In this document: positions 54,343 to 64,000 of the stretch, piece by piece
How positions within the stretch are numbered: position 1 is the first letter of the stretch
Layout of the letters: each line of letters opens with the position of its first letter
DNA from: Nitratireductor soli
GTDB taxonomy: Bacteria > Pseudomonadota > Alphaproteobacteria > Rhizobiales > Rhizobiaceae
NCBI RefSeq assembly: GCF_001050155.1
Contig: NZ_LFVY01000014.1
Coordinates: 89,622 to 153,621 of the forward strand
DNA: 64,000 nt
Direction: 5' to 3'
The notes under the pieces: model-generated
Seen by the model: the letters and a program-made list of their open reading frames with translations, nothing else
Told to the model about the DNA's origin: nothing
Databases searched by the model: none
Program-made: the position numbers and the translations under genes

Positions 54343-54374
54343 AAAAACCGGGCCTTGGAGCCCGGTTTTTTTTG
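54343..54374 (+). terminator. Terminator after the transpeptidase gene
   Basis: AACCGGGC-CTTGGA-GCCCGGTT with a run of T after it and A before it, 42 bp past the stop. The A-rich left side may also work for the convergent NifU-like gene. Confidence 0.92.
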
Positions 54375-54401
54375 TTTCACCACCGCCTGCCTCAGGCAGC
54401 G

Positions 54402-54974
54402 TCAAACAACCTGCTCGACCTGGCGAACCTCGGGCACGAAATGGTGCAGCAGGTTCTGGATGCCGTGCTTCAAGGTCGCCGTCGATGAGGGGCAACCGGC
54501 GCAGGCGCCCTTCATGTGCAGGAACACCGTCCCCTTCTCGTAGCCGCGGAAAGTGATGTCGCCGCCATCCTGGGCAACGGCCGGACGGACGCGGGTCTCC
54601 AGCAATTCCTTGATCGTCGAGACGATTTCCTCGTCCGCCGCATCGTAAAATTCTCCCTCCTCGGAGGAAGGTATGCCTGGACCGGCGGAGGCCATGACCG
54701 GCTGGCCGGACATGAAATGCTCCATGATGGTGCCAAGGATCGCCGGCTTCAGATGCTGCCAATCCGGCCCACCATCCTTGGTGACGGTGATGAAATCATA
54801 GCCGAAGAAGACGCCGGTCACGCCCGGCACCTCGAACAGATGTCCAGCCAGGGGCGAGGCCTCGCCGGCGGCTTCAGCCTCGCGAAAATCGGCAGTGCCC
54901 TCTTCCAGCACGACGCGGCCAGGCAGGAATTTCAGCGTCGCGGGATTGGGGGTCGCTTCGGTCTGAATGAACAT
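54402..54974 (-). CDS. NifU-like Fe-S scaffold protein (NFU1 type)
   Basis: 190 residues. The N-terminal NFU domain starts FIQTEATPNPATLKFLPG; the C-terminal NifU domain has the CX2C pair C158 and C161 (GACAGCPSS). It assembles and delivers Fe-S clusters, like mitochondrial NFU1. The start is the ATG at 54974; the frame is open to 55043. Confidence 0.94.
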   Translation of the reverse strand: MFIQTEATPNPATLKFLPGRVVLEEGTADFREAEAAGEASPLAGHLFEVPGVTGVFFGYDFITVTKDGGPDWQHLKPAILGTIMEHFMSGQPVMASAGPGIPSSEEGEFYDAADEEIVSTIKELLETRVRPAVAQDGGDITFRGYEKGTVFLHMKGACAGCPSSTATLKHGIQNLLHHFVPEVRQVEQVV

Positions 54975-55101
54975 CGTTGGTTTTCCGTTCCGGCGTTTCT
55001 GGCGAATGTTTCTTGGAATAGTTCTAAAATAGGCGGAAAGCACGCTGCGTTCAAGCAGCGAAATGCAGCCATTCGGTTCATATATGGGGATGGCGTGGCG
55101 G

Positions 55102-55593
55102 CTATGCCAGCGTTTCGATCTCTTCGTCGCTGAGATTCTGCGGCACGACGGTGACGGGAATCGGAAAGGCTGCGGTCTTGCCGGCGATGGATGAGACGAG
55201 CGGACCGGGCCCTTCCTTGGCGTTGCCGGCGGCCAGGACCAGAATCGCGATGTCCTGGTCTTCCTCGATCAGCTTGTGGATCTCGTCGGCCGGCTTGCCT
55301 TCGCGCACCACCAGCTCAGGTTCGATGCTGATCGATTCGCGAATCTTTGCCGCATGGGTATCGAGCGTGGCGTTGGCCGTCGCCAACGCTTCCTCGCGCA
55401 TGATCTGCTCGACGCCCAGCCAATGCTGAAAATCGCCGGGTTCGATGACGAACAGAAGAACCAGCCCGCCATTGGTTGCCTGCACGCGCCGCGCCGCATA
55501 GGCGGCCGCCCGTTCGCATTCGGGCGTATCGTCGATAATCGCAAGGAACTTGCGGCGGTGCCCCGCTTCGCGGATCAGTCGCTTGGAGACCAT
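55102..55593 (-). CDS. Universal stress protein (UspA family)
   Basis: 163 residues with an ATP-binding-type fold: LAIIDDTPECERAAAYAARR at the start, and AAGNAKEGPGPLVSSI... near the end, close to but not exactly the GXGSVS nucleotide motif. It has a ten-residue basic N-terminus. It lies between trpS and the NFU gene on the same strand. Confidence 0.88.
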   Translation of the reverse strand: MVSKRLIREAGHRRKFLAIIDDTPECERAAAYAARRVQATNGGLVLLFVIEPGDFQHWLGVEQIMREEALATANATLDTHAAKIRESISIEPELVVREGKPADEIHKLIEEDQDIAILVLAAGNAKEGPGPLVSSIAGKTAAFPIPVTVVPQNLSDEEIETLA

Positions 55594-55687
55594 TCAGACG
55601 TCCTGTATCGCAGGCGAAGGAGCCGCCCCATCCGGTTGCAATCTGCCATTGCCGATGGCTTTGGGCAAGACTGGCACATTCGGGAGA

Positions 55688-56755
55688 TCAACCGCCGATC
55701 AGGCCGATGATCTCACGCACCGTCTTCATGGTCGTCTCGGCCTTCTCGCGGGCGCGCAGCGCGCCATCGCGCAGAACGCCGTCGATATAGGCGGGGTCGG
55801 CCGAAATGCGGCGCATCTCGCCGGCGATGGGCGACAGCTTTTCAACGGCAAGTTCGGCCAGTGCCGGCTTGAAGTCGGAGAACTGGCGGCCGCCGAAATC
55901 GGCAAGCACATCGGCGCGCGACACACCGGCCAGCGCCGAATAGATGCCGACCAGGTTCTGCGCCTCGGGCCGTCCCTCGAGACCGGCGACCTCGGAAGGC
56001 AGCGCCTCGGGATCGGTCTTCGCCTTCTTGATCTTCCTGGAGATCGCGTCGGCATCGTCGGTCAGGTTGATGCGCGACAGATCGGAAGGGTCGGATTTCG
56101 ACATCTTCTTGGACCCGTCGCGCAGACTCATGACGCGCGTCACCGGCCCCTCGATCAGCGGCTCGGTCAGCGGGAAGAAGCCGTTCACCTTCTCCTCGCC
56201 GACTTCCATCTCGACGCCGCAGCCAAGCTCGGCGATGCGCCCGGAGAAATCATTGTTGAATTTCTGCGCGACGTCGCGTGTCAGTTCCAGATGCTGCTTC
56301 TGGTCGTCGCCGACCGGCACATGGGTTGCGCGATAGACGAGGATGTCGGCGGCCATCAGGCTCGGATAGGCGAGCAGGCCGAGCGAGGCGTTCTCGCGGT
56401 CCTTGCCGGCCTTGTCCTTGAACTGTGTCATGCGGTTCATCCAGCCGATGCGGGCGACGCAATTGAAGATCCACGCCAGTTCCGCGTGCTGCATCACCTG
56501 GCTCTGGTTGAAGACGATGTGCTTCCGGGGGTCGATGCCGCTGGCCAGGAAGGCGGCGGTGATCGACCGCGTCTGCTCCGCCAGGTCGTCATGCACCAGC
56601 GTCGCCGTCAGCGAATGCAGATCGACGACGCAATAGATGCACTCATGGCTCTCCTGCAGCGCGACGAATTTCTGCAGCGCGCCCAGATAATTGCCGAGAT
56701 GGAGATTGCCCGTCGGCTGAACGCCGGAAAAGACGAGCTCCTTGAATTCGCTCAT
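55688..56755 (-). CDS. trpS: Tryptophanyl-tRNA synthetase
   Basis: 355 residues, class Ic synthetase. HIGH-like [10 protein letters not shown] near residue 17, and the KMSKS motif as [10 protein letters not shown]. It charges tRNA-Trp in the cytoplasm. The ATG at 56755 follows a short tandem repeat region. Confidence 0.97.
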   Translation of the reverse strand: MSEFKELVFSGVQPTGNLHLGNYLGALQKFVALQESHECIYCVVDLHSLTATLVHDDLAEQTRSITAAFLASGIDPRKHIVFNQSQVMQHAELAWIFNCVARIGWMNRMTQFKDKAGKDRENASLGLLAYPSLMAADILVYRATHVPVGDDQKQHLELTRDVAQKFNNDFSGRIAELGCGVEMEVGEEKVNGFFPLTEPLIEGPVTRVMSLRDGSKKMSKSDPSDLSRINLTDDADAISRKIKKAKTDPEALPSEVAGLEGRPEAQNLVGIYSALAGVSRADVLADFGGRQFSDFKPALAELAVEKLSPIAGEMRRISADPAYIDGVLRDGALRAREKAETTMKTVREIIGLIGG

Positions 56756-56766
56756 GGATCATTCCT

Positions 56767-56868
56767 GAGTACTGGCCCGAGTACTGGCCTGAATGCCGGT
56801 CAGCGCGATGCCGCGCGCTCTGGCTTATGAACGACGCGAAACCGGCAATCAAGCCCCGGCAATCAAGC
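56767..56868. repeat. Short tandem repeats upstream of trpS
   Basis: Two copies of GAGTACTGGCC at 12-bp period (56767-56789), and two copies of CCGGCAATCAAGC at 14-bp period (56842-56868). The second set reaches the stop of the acyltransferase gene. Confidence 0.5.
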
Positions 56869-58062
56869 ACCATGCGCCGAGCGTGTCCCGGCGGTTTCGC
56901 CCGGCGCTTCTTTCCGCCCGCGCGGCGCAAGCCCGACCAGGAGGCCAAGCCGGCCCGGCACGAACTCCGCCGCCATGGCAAACAGCAGCGAGCCGGCAAA
57001 GGTGGCGAACAGCACCAGGGCATATTCCTGCCAGACGCCGAGACCAAGCGGCAGCACGTAGTACAGGGCTGCGACAACGATGGTCTGGTGCACGATGTAG
57101 AGCGGAAACACCTTGCGGTTGAGCCAGGAGATCGTGACGCTCCGCGCATTCATATAGCGCGCGGCGAACCCCATCAGCGCCAGGATCATCGTCCAGGCCA
57201 ACGCCAGGATTGCCGTCTTGAACAGCGGCGTCATGCGATCATAGTCGCCAATCGAAAAGCCGCCGTGATCGGTCCACGAGAACAGATACAGCGCCATTGA
57301 CAGCGCCAGGGCCAGCGTCGCGCTCAGCCAACGCCGGGCGACGATCCCGTCGATCAGGACGCGATGATGGCGGGCGAACAGGAAGCCGAGACCGAACCAG
57401 CTCGCCCAGACGGCGAACCAGGCGCCGTCATTGTAGAGCGCGTTGGTCTGGTGCGGAAAGATCGGCGAGAAAACGAGATTGAGCGCCAGCGGCAGGAGGA
57501 AGAGCAGATAGACCCAGAACGACGAGGCGATGCGCTCGAACCAGTCCATGACGGGCCTCATGCGCGGCGCGTCGAGCAGGCGAAAGACGGGGTAGCAAAC
57601 GAAAGTCATCACCAGGAGATAGGCGACGAACCACATATGCGCCCAGGTGAAATTGCCGTCCGGATATTTGCCCTCGGTGAAATAGCGGGTCAGCCAGAAG
57701 GTCAGGAAAGAGCCCCGATAACCGTCCTCATACATGCGTTCATACCAGACCTGCGGCACGAGGATGACGCACATGGCGAAGATGAGCGGCAGAAACAGGC
57801 GCACGAAGCGCCCCTTCAGGAAGGCGAAACCGGAAACGCGGCGGAAGACGAACCAGGTGCCCATGCCGGAGACGAAGAAGAGCAGCGCCAGCCGCCAGGC
57901 GCGCGGATGCTTCATCACCAGCGACAGCGCAGCACTCCCTTCCGGCGCCTCGATCAGCCATTTCATGTCGGGAAAGAAGGCGACCGAGGCATGGTAGGCG
58001 ATCAGCAGCAGGAAAGCCGAAACGCGCAGAAAGTCGATGTAGTAAAGCCGTTGCTGCTGCAT
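56863..58062 (-). CDS. Membrane acyltransferase (acyltransferase-3/OpgC-like)
   Basis: 399 residues with about 10-11 membrane segments. It starts YYIDFLRVSAFLLLIAYHAS, with the His in TM1 that is typical of the acyltransferase-3 family. Such proteins move acyl or succinyl groups to glucans, O-antigen or peptidoglycan. The target is unknown. It lies between murJ and trpS on the same strand. Confidence 0.87.
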   Translation of the reverse strand: MQQQRLYYIDFLRVSAFLLLIAYHASVAFFPDMKWLIEAPEGSAALSLVMKHPRAWRLALLFFVSGMGTWFVFRRVSGFAFLKGRFVRLFLPLIFAMCVILVPQVWYERMYEDGYRGSFLTFWLTRYFTEGKYPDGNFTWAHMWFVAYLLVMTFVCYPVFRLLDAPRMRPVMDWFERIASSFWVYLLFLLPLALNLVFSPIFPHQTNALYNDGAWFAVWASWFGLGFLFARHHRVLIDGIVARRWLSATLALALSMALYLFSWTDHGGFSIGDYDRMTPLFKTAILALAWTMILALMGFAARYMNARSVTISWLNRKVFPLYIVHQTIVVAALYYVLPLGLGVWQEYALVLFATFAGSLLFAMAAEFVPGRLGLLVGLAPRGRKEAPGETAGTRSAHGA

Positions 58063-58116
58063 GGTGCCCGCCCCCGAGATCGGCAGGCACCATAGTGGTT
58101 GGCGTTTCGCGTTCGG

Positions 58117-59691
58117 TTAATGCGGGGCGTTTTTCTTTCGCCGCCGCATGACGCGGCCGAGCTCGCTTCGGTCGATGGCGCCGGTCAGGATCACGACGGC
58201 GAAATAGGCCATTGCCGCCAGCGCAATGATCAGCACGACGGCGGCGACCCGCACCAGCAGCAGCGGATGCCCGACCAGGCCCGGCAGAGCGGCGAGCAGC
58301 CCCCACACCACCAGGCCCATGACGAGGCTGCCGGCGAGCATGAAGGCGATGCGCCTGAGCGTCAGTGCCGAGGGTCGGAAATCGCCGCGCCGCCACAGCG
58401 TCGCAGCCAGAAGGACGACGTTGACCCAGGCCGATAGCGCTGTCGCGCCGGCGATCGCCACATGGCCATAGACCGGAAACAGCGCCAGGCTGACCGCGAC
58501 GTTGACGATGACGGTGATCAGCGAGAACCACATCGGCGTCTTCATGTCCTCGCGGGCGAAGAAGCCCGGCTGGAACACCTTGGCCAGCACATAGGCCGGC
58601 AGGCCGCTGGCGAAGGCGGCAAGTGCTGCGGCCGTCAGCGCCGTGTCGTGCGCGGTGAACTGGCCGCGCTCGTAGAGGATGGCGACGATGGGCGCCGGCA
58701 TGACCATCAGGCCGACCGCCGCCGGCAAGGTCAGGCCGAGGGCGAATTCCAGCGAGCGGTTCTGCAGATGCTGCGCATCGGCGAAATCGCCGGCCTTCAG
58801 CGCCCGCGCAAGCTCCGGCAGAAGCACCACGCCGACGGCGATGCCGATGACGCCGAGCGGCAATTGGTTGATGCGGTCGGCAAAGTTCAGCAGACCGATG
58901 GCGTTGTCCTGCGTCGAGGCGATGATCTGCCCGACGAGCAGATTGATCTGCATGATGCCGCCGGTGACCAGCGCCGGCCCCATCAACACCAGCAGCCGCC
59001 GGACGCCCGGCGTCAGGCGAGGGCGGCGGATGCGCATGGAAAAGCCTTCGCGCCGCGCGCCCTGGATCAGGAAGAAAAGCTGCGCCAGACCGGAGACGAA
59101 TACGCCCCAGGCGAGCCAGACGCCGGTTTCGCGCGGATCGAGCTGGAGATAGAGCGCGGCCAGAAGCACACCGATGAGGATGACGTTGAGCAGGGTCGGC
59201 ACCAGCGCTGCCAGGAAATAGCGGCGCATCGCATTCAGTATGCCGGAGAACATCGCCACCAGCGACATGCAGAACAGATAGGGGAACATGATCCGCGTCA
59301 TGACGACGGTCAGGTCGAACTTTTCGGGGTTGGCGGAAAAGCCCGGGGCAATGATGGTCGCCACCAGCACGGGCATGGCAATCATGGCGAGGGCAGACAA
59401 GGCCAGCAGCGCCGTCATCAGCACGGTCAGAACGTCCTCGCCGAAGCGGCGCGCAGCCTCCAGGCCGCCGCCTTCCATCTCCTTGGCGAAAAGAGGGATG
59501 AAGGCGGTGTTGAACGCCCCTTCGGCAAACAGCCGGCGGAACAGGTTGGGAAACCGGAAAGCGGCGTAGAAGGCGTCCGTCACCGGGCCGACGCCGATCG
59601 CCGCGGCGATCAGCGCCTCGCGGGCGAAGCCCAATATGCGGCTGGCCATGGTGGCGCTGCCGACGCTGGCGAATTTTCCGATGAGGCTCAT
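58117..59691 (-). CDS. murJ: Lipid II flippase MurJ (MviN)
   Basis: 524 residues with 14 membrane segments. It starts LIGKFASVGSATMASRILGFAREALIA, with FRFPNLFRRLFAEGAFNTAFIPLF, the highly conserved MurJ N-terminal region. It flips lipid-linked peptidoglycan precursors to the periplasm. A gap with repeat C separates it from glnD. Confidence 0.97.
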   Translation of the reverse strand: MSLIGKFASVGSATMASRILGFAREALIAAAIGVGPVTDAFYAAFRFPNLFRRLFAEGAFNTAFIPLFAKEMEGGGLEAARRFGEDVLTVLMTALLALSALAMIAMPVLVATIIAPGFSANPEKFDLTVVMTRIMFPYLFCMSLVAMFSGILNAMRRYFLAALVPTLLNVILIGVLLAALYLQLDPRETGVWLAWGVFVSGLAQLFFLIQGARREGFSMRIRRPRLTPGVRRLLVLMGPALVTGGIMQINLLVGQIIASTQDNAIGLLNFADRINQLPLGVIGIAVGVVLLPELARALKAGDFADAQHLQNRSLEFALGLTLPAAVGLMVMPAPIVAILYERGQFTAHDTALTAAALAAFASGLPAYVLAKVFQPGFFAREDMKTPMWFSLITVIVNVAVSLALFPVYGHVAIAGATALSAWVNVVLLAATLWRRGDFRPSALTLRRIAFMLAGSLVMGLVVWGLLAALPGLVGHPLLLVRVAAVVLIIALAAMAYFAVVILTGAIDRSELGRVMRRRKKNAPH

Positions 59692-59730
59692 GGGTGGGCG
59701 GATCCGTATCTGCGGCAGCGCCCTACGTCG

Positions 59731-59884
59731 CCCCTCTCTGCCCTGCCGGGCATCTCCCCCTCAAGGGGGGAGATCAGCTTTCGTCGACGCCCTGCCCTTC
59801 GTGTGTCGTTGAAGACTGGCGAAAAAAGCCGTGCCAGCCAATCTCCCCCCTTGAGGGGGAGATGCCCGGCAGGGCAGAGGGGGG
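59731..59884. repeat. Repeat family C, composite inverted repeat, copy 2
   Basis: Arms at about 59731-59775 and 59840-59884, inverted, each with the inner CTCCCCC...GGGGGAG hairpin. The 65-bp centre differs from that at 8562-8718. It lies between glnD and murJ. Confidence 0.85.
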
Positions 59885-59914
59885 TGGTGCAGGAGAAAGC
59901 GCCCAACGTGATTA

Positions 59915-62713
59915 TCATTCCGCCGCCACCTTGGCCTTGCGCTTGGCAGGGCGCGTCACACCGCTTTCCAGCGTTTTCAGCAATGTCTTGCGGATCGTCT
60001 CCAGCCGATCGGGGTTGACGATCTTCTGGCCAGTCAGATCGCTCACGTAGAATGTGTCGATCACCTTTTCGCCGAAGGTCGTGATGTGCGCCGAGGCGAT
60101 GTCGAGCGACAGGTCGGACAGGGTTTCGGTCACCTCCGACAGGAGGCCCGGCCGGTCGAGCCCCTTGACCTCCACCACCGAGAAGCGATTCGACAGCGTG
60201 TTGCCGATCTCGACACGTGGCACGACCCGGAAAGCTTTCGTCCCGCGGCGCGGCTTGGCGCGCTTTTCGATCATCTCCGGCAGGTAGGATTTGCCTGACA
60301 AAACATCCTCGATCAGCTTGCCGATGCGCTCGGCGCGGCGGCGCTCGTCGGCGTCGAAATCGAATTCGCGGCTGATCAGGATCGTGTCGAGCGCCCGCCC
60401 GTGCGTCGTCGTGAAGATCTGCGCATCGACGATGTTGGCGCCGGCCGCCGAGCAGGCGCCGGCGATCACCGAAAGAAGGCGCGGATGGTCGGGCGCGAAG
60501 ACGGTGATCTCCGTCACCGCCTCGAAAGTGTGCGGCTTGACCATGGTCGCAAGCGCGCGGCTTTCCTTCTCCGCCTCGCGGATGAAATCGGCATGGCGCA
60601 GCTGATCATCGAGATCGACGGCCAGCAGATAGGCCGAGTAGTGGAGGCCGAGATAATTATCGATGTCGGCCTGCGGCCATTGTTGCTCGGCCAGCGCCTG
60701 CGCCAGGCGCTGGCGCGCCTCGTCGGCGCGGATCGAGCGCGAGGCCTCGGAGAAACCGCCGGTGAGGAGCACTTCGGTCTCGTAATAGAGCGTGCGCAGG
60801 AGCTGGCCCTTCCAGCCGTTCCAGACGCCGGGGCCGACACCGCGAATGTCGCAGACGGTCAGCACCAGGAGCAGCTTCAGCCGCTCGACCGACTGCACCA
60901 TGTCGGCGAAATCCTGGATCGTCTTGCGGTCGTTCAGGTCGCGTGTCTGGGCGACCATCGACATATCGAGGTGATGCTCGACCAGCCAGGCGATCATCTC
61001 CGTTTCCTTGGCGTCGAAGCCCATGTGCGGGCACAGGCGGCGGGCAATGCGGGCGCCTGCCGTCGAGTGGTCCTCGGGCCGGCCCTTGGCGATGTCGTGC
61101 AGCAGGATCGTCGTGTAGAGCACCGGCCGCCATGCCTTCAGCGACGGCATCAGCGAATGCGACAGCGGGTGCAGCTTCTCGCCGTCGCCATGCTCGATCT
61201 CGGAGAGCACGCCGATGCAGCGGATCAGGTGCTCGTCGACCGTGTAGTGGTGGTACATGTTGAACTGCATCATCGCGACGATCTTGTTGAAATCGGGGAT
61301 GAGCTTGCCGAGCACGCCGGCCTCGTTCATGCGCCGCATGTTGAGCGCCGGGTCGCGGTCCGAGGTCAGGATGTCCATGAACAGCCGGTTGGCCTCGCGG
61401 TCGCGGCGCAGATCGCGGTCGATCAGCTTCAGCGAGCGGGTAAGCAGCTTCAGCGCCTCGGGGTGGTATTCCAGCCCGTGCTTGTCGGCGAACCAGAACA
61501 GCCTGAGCAGGTTCACCGGGTCGCGCTCGAAGACGCCTTCGTCGGCAACGTTGATGCGGTGGTTGTCGACGATGAAATCGCTCGTGCCGGCAAGCTTCCT
61601 GCGGCGGCGCGAGAAGGTCATGAAGAAGCGGTTGAAGCCGGGGACGTGCTTGCCCTGTTCCTCCTCCAGCGCAGCGCAGAAGATGCGGGTCAGGTCGCCG
61701 ACCGCCTTGGCGGTGAGGAAGTAATGCTTCATGAAACGCTCGACCGCCGAAAGGCCTGGATGGCTGGTGTAGCCAAGGCGCTCGGCAATGTCGCGCTGGA
61801 TGTCGAAATGGAGCCGTTCCTCGGGCTTGCCGGTGAGAAAATGCATGTGGCAGCGCACCGCCCAGAGGAAGTCCTCCGCCTTGCGGAACTGCAGATACTC
61901 CTTGCGCGTGAAGACACCCTTGGCGACAAGCTCGTCGGCCTCGCGCACGCGATAGAAATATTTGCCGATCCAGAACAGCGTGTGCAGGTCGCGCAGACCG
62001 CCCTTGCCGTCCTTGACATTCGGCTCGACCAGATAGCGGCTTTCGCCGGCCTTGGCGTGGCGCAGGTCGCGCTCGGCGAGCTTGGCCTGGCTGTATTCGG
62101 CGCCCGTATCCTTGACCACTTCCTCGTCGAAACGCTCGACCAGCTCGTCGTACAGCGCCTCCTCGCCGCAGACGAAGCGGGCTTCCAGCACCGCCGTGCG
62201 GATGGTCATGTCGGTGCGCGCCTGGCGGATGCATTCATCGATGTTGCGCGTCGCGTGGCCGACCTTCAGCCCCATGTCCCACAGCATGTAGAGCGCGTAT
62301 TCGACGATCTGCTCGCCCCACGGCGTCTGCTTGTAGGGGAGCAGGAACAGAAGGTCGATGTCGGAACCCGGCGCCAGCGTGCCGCGCCCGTAGCCGCCGA
62401 CGGCAACGATCGCCATGCGTTCGGCCGACGAGGGGTTCTGCGCGGGATAGATGTGCGTGGCGGCAAACTGATAGAGGGCGCCGATCACCTCGTCCATCAG
62501 ATGCGACAGGCGCGCCGCACAGGCCGTGCCACCGCCATCGGCCATCAGCATGATCTCCGCCGCCTTGCGACCCTCGGCGATGCGTTGCTTCAGCACCGCC
62601 ATCACGGATTTGCGCAGTTCGGAGCCGGTCGATTTTTCCGCCAGGCCGGACAGTTCGGCGCGCAGGGCACCGCCGTCGATGATCTGGTCGAGCTTGAGAG
62701 GAATCTTGGCCAT
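59915..62713 (-). CDS. glnD: Bifunctional [protein-PII] uridylyltransferase / uridylyl-removing enzyme GlnD
   Basis: 932 residues. The nucleotidyltransferase has GGYGRG and GSDIDLLF with D118 and D120. The HD domain has LLHDIAKG near residue 540. Two ACT domains (about 735-800 and 850-920) sense glutamine. It uridylylates PII proteins under nitrogen limitation. The start at 62713 (MAKIPLKL) matches relatives; the frame is open to 63274 as a shadow of the next gene. Confidence 0.97.
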   Translation of the reverse strand: MAKIPLKLDQIIDGGALRAELSGLAEKSTGSELRKSVMAVLKQRIAEGRKAAEIMLMADGGGTACAARLSHLMDEVIGALYQFAATHIYPAQNPSSAERMAIVAVGGYGRGTLAPGSDIDLLFLLPYKQTPWGEQIVEYALYMLWDMGLKVGHATRNIDECIRQARTDMTIRTAVLEARFVCGEEALYDELVERFDEEVVKDTGAEYSQAKLAERDLRHAKAGESRYLVEPNVKDGKGGLRDLHTLFWIGKYFYRVREADELVAKGVFTRKEYLQFRKAEDFLWAVRCHMHFLTGKPEERLHFDIQRDIAERLGYTSHPGLSAVERFMKHYFLTAKAVGDLTRIFCAALEEEQGKHVPGFNRFFMTFSRRRRKLAGTSDFIVDNHRINVADEGVFERDPVNLLRLFWFADKHGLEYHPEALKLLTRSLKLIDRDLRRDREANRLFMDILTSDRDPALNMRRMNEAGVLGKLIPDFNKIVAMMQFNMYHHYTVDEHLIRCIGVLSEIEHGDGEKLHPLSHSLMPSLKAWRPVLYTTILLHDIAKGRPEDHSTAGARIARRLCPHMGFDAKETEMIAWLVEHHLDMSMVAQTRDLNDRKTIQDFADMVQSVERLKLLLVLTVCDIRGVGPGVWNGWKGQLLRTLYYETEVLLTGGFSEASRSIRADEARQRLAQALAEQQWPQADIDNYLGLHYSAYLLAVDLDDQLRHADFIREAEKESRALATMVKPHTFEAVTEITVFAPDHPRLLSVIAGACSAAGANIVDAQIFTTTHGRALDTILISREFDFDADERRRAERIGKLIEDVLSGKSYLPEMIEKRAKPRRGTKAFRVVPRVEIGNTLSNRFSVVEVKGLDRPGLLSEVTETLSDLSLDIASAHITTFGEKVIDTFYVSDLTGQKIVNPDRLETIRKTLLKTLESGVTRPAKRKAKVAAE

Positions 62714-62893
62714 GCATTTCCCGTTGCGGCCGGCGCCCTTGCGGACATGCACCGAAGCATGAAGCAAAATACCGGCGGCGCTGTATAGCCTGTTTTGCCA
62801 CGACACGGAACGGCTGCAAAGGGCCGCTTGTTGCGCCGCACGCGTCTTGCCGCTATTCGGGCTGCATTTCGCGCAGACAGGACATCGTTTCGA

Positions 62894-63853
62894 ATGGAAC
62901 TTCCCCCGCACCTCCGCCAGGCGGTCGATGCGATACTGGAAGGCACGCCGCTGGCCGACATCCAGCGCGCCGCCGACCTTCTGTCGCGCCGCTACCGCAG
63001 CGAGACGCGCGACGGGCGCCTGCATGTGGGCGACGACCTGGCGGCGAAGGCTTATCTGGCGACACGCCTGCCCGCCACCTATGCCGCCATACGCCAATGC
63101 CTCGACGATCTGGCCGCGCGCCACGAGACGTTCACGCCGGCGCGCCTCCTCGATGTCGGCGCGGGGCCGGGCACCGCCATGTGGGCGGCGCGGGATCAAT
63201 GGCCGGCCCTGCACGACGCGACGATGGTCGAGGCGAGCGCCGCCATGCGGCAAGCCGGCGAAGCCCTTGCCCAAAACGCCTGGTCATCGATCTCCTGGCG
63301 GACAATGAGCGTCGAGGACGGCTTGCCGGGCATCGAGCCCGCCGATCTCGTCACATTGTGCTACGTGCTCGACGAGCTTTCGCCGGCCGCACGCGACACG
63401 CTGACCGACCGGCTTTGGCATCTGACGGCCGACACACTGCTGATCGTCGAGCCGGGCACTCCGGCCGGCTGGCAGCGCATCCTGGCGGCGCGCTCGCGGC
63501 TGGTCGCGCTCGGCGCCCATGTCGCAGCACCCTGCCCCCACCAAGTGTCCTGCCCGGTCGCCCCACCCGACTGGTGCCACTTTTCGCGCCGCGTCGCCCG
63601 CTCGCGGCTGCACCGCATGGCCAAGGGCGGCGAAGTGCCGTGGGAGGACGAGAAATTCGCCTATCTCGCGGTTTCGCGCCGGTCTGCCGGCGCGGATTAC
63701 GCGCGGGTTCTTGCCCAGCCGAAGGCGGCGAGCGGCATGGTGCGGCTGAAACTTTGCCGGTCTGACGGCAGCCTTGAGGAAAGGCTGGTGACGCGGCGCG
63801 AAGGATCGGTGTTCAAGGCTGCGCGGAAGGCGGATTGGGGCGATGCGCTTTAA
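62894..63853 (+). CDS. Rsm22-like small ribosomal subunit methyltransferase
   Basis: 319 residues. SAM motif [16 protein letters not shown], then a Cys-rich motif [17 protein letters not shown] that in Rsm22 proteins binds an Fe-S cluster, then a C-terminal strand domain. It is related to mitochondrial Rsm22/METTL17, a ribosome assembly factor. It starts at the ATG at 62894; the frame is open upstream to 62795. It is divergent from glnD, with 180 bp between. Confidence 0.9.
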   Translation: MELPPHLRQAVDAILEGTPLADIQRAADLLSRRYRSETRDGRLHVGDDLAAKAYLATRLPATYAAIRQCLDDLAARHETFTPARLLDVGAGPGTAMWAARDQWPALHDATMVEASAAMRQAGEALAQNAWSSISWRTMSVEDGLPGIEPADLVTLCYVLDELSPAARDTLTDRLWHLTADTLLIVEPGTPAGWQRILAARSRLVALGAHVAAPCPHQVSCPVAPPDWCHFSRRVARSRLHRMAKGGEVPWEDEKFAYLAVSRRSAGADYARVLAQPKAASGMVRLKLCRSDGSLEERLVTRREGSVFKAARKADWGDAL

Positions 63854-63883
63854 GCGGCACATGCCTTTGCCGTTCCGGCATGG

Positions 63884-63997
63884 ATCCTCGGGTCAAGCCC
63901 GAGGATGACGAATGACGGGGAGGTTGTTGTCGCTCATAAGCCGTCGCGATTGGTAACACCCACTGCCACAACTCGTCATCCTCGGGCTTGACCCGAG
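63884..63997. repeat. Inverted repeat pair at the right end
   Basis: ATCCTCGGGTCAAGCCCGAG at 63884 is inverted at 63974-63997 (CGTCATCCTCGGGCTTGACC). Each arm has its own hairpin. This is another common rhizobial repeat; it may extend past the window. Confidence 0.7.
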
Positions 63998-64000
63998 CAA

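Noticed and set aside
59692..59914. Small gene between murJ and glnD
   Set aside because: The only open frames are within the inverted repeat arms and match the translation of the copy at 8.6 kb, so they are repeat-derived.
1..64000. tRNA genes, CRISPR arrays, insertion sequences, prophage or integrated element
   Set aside because: No T-loop signatures, spacer-repeat arrays, transposase or integrase motifs were found on reading both strands. The repeats present are small and non-coding.

Overview
The window is GC-rich chromosomal DNA from an alphaproteobacterium, most likely order Hyphomicrobiales (Rhizobiales) and probably near Phyllobacteriaceae (Mesorhizobium and relatives). This rests on the RegB/RegA (ActS/ActR) pair beside hrpB, a rhizobial-type phn locus with two PhnE permeases and a DUF1045 protein, a 1253-residue PodJ-like polarity protein, a TIGR02186 protein, MmcB, and intergenic repeats of types common in rhizobia. 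The species cannot be named from sequence alone. I see no tRNA, rRNA, CRISPR array, transposase, integrase or phage gene.

Layout. 1-2 kb: SNase-like protein and S24-type regulator. 1.6-3.7 kb: redox two-component pair regA/regB. 3.7-10 kb: hrpB and a YnjBCD-type ABC transporter. 10-24.4 kb: a complete C-P lyase locus. Its right-facing arm is phnG-H-I-J-K-L plus a hexapeptide acyltransferase, divergent from phnF. Its left-facing arm is phnC-D-E1-E2-DUF1045-phnM-phnN. A bfd-bfr iron-storage pair lies between the arms. Pho boxes lie in front of both arms, and a PhnF-type operator lies just after the phnG -10 box. 24.5-30.6 kb: LysR/MFS pair, nitronate monooxygenase, aminotransferase, membrane protein. 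30.6-37.7 kb: the ligase-associated DNA repair set (ligase, exonuclease, Lhr-type helicase, PdeM), split by a TPR-methyltransferase gene. 37.7-43.4 kb: TIGR02186 protein, TSUP permease, PodJ. 43.8-52.4 kb: a MerR regulator and a fatty-acid beta-oxidation operon. 52.4-64 kb: housekeeping genes (mmcB, cueR/hmrR, L,D-transpeptidase, NifU-like, universal stress protein, trpS, acyltransferase, murJ, glnD, Rsm22-like).

How they work together. The phn genes form a full path from phosphonate uptake to PRPP, except that no PhnP is present; the DUF1045 2H-phosphoesterase is the obvious candidate to fill that step. The beta-oxidation operon is preceded by a 30-bp near-perfect palindrome whose 8-bp half-sites and spacing recur in front of the nitronate monooxygenase gene 16 kb away. 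This suggests one MerR regulon.

Several repeat families are scattered between genes and can mislead start-site calls, notably at regA.
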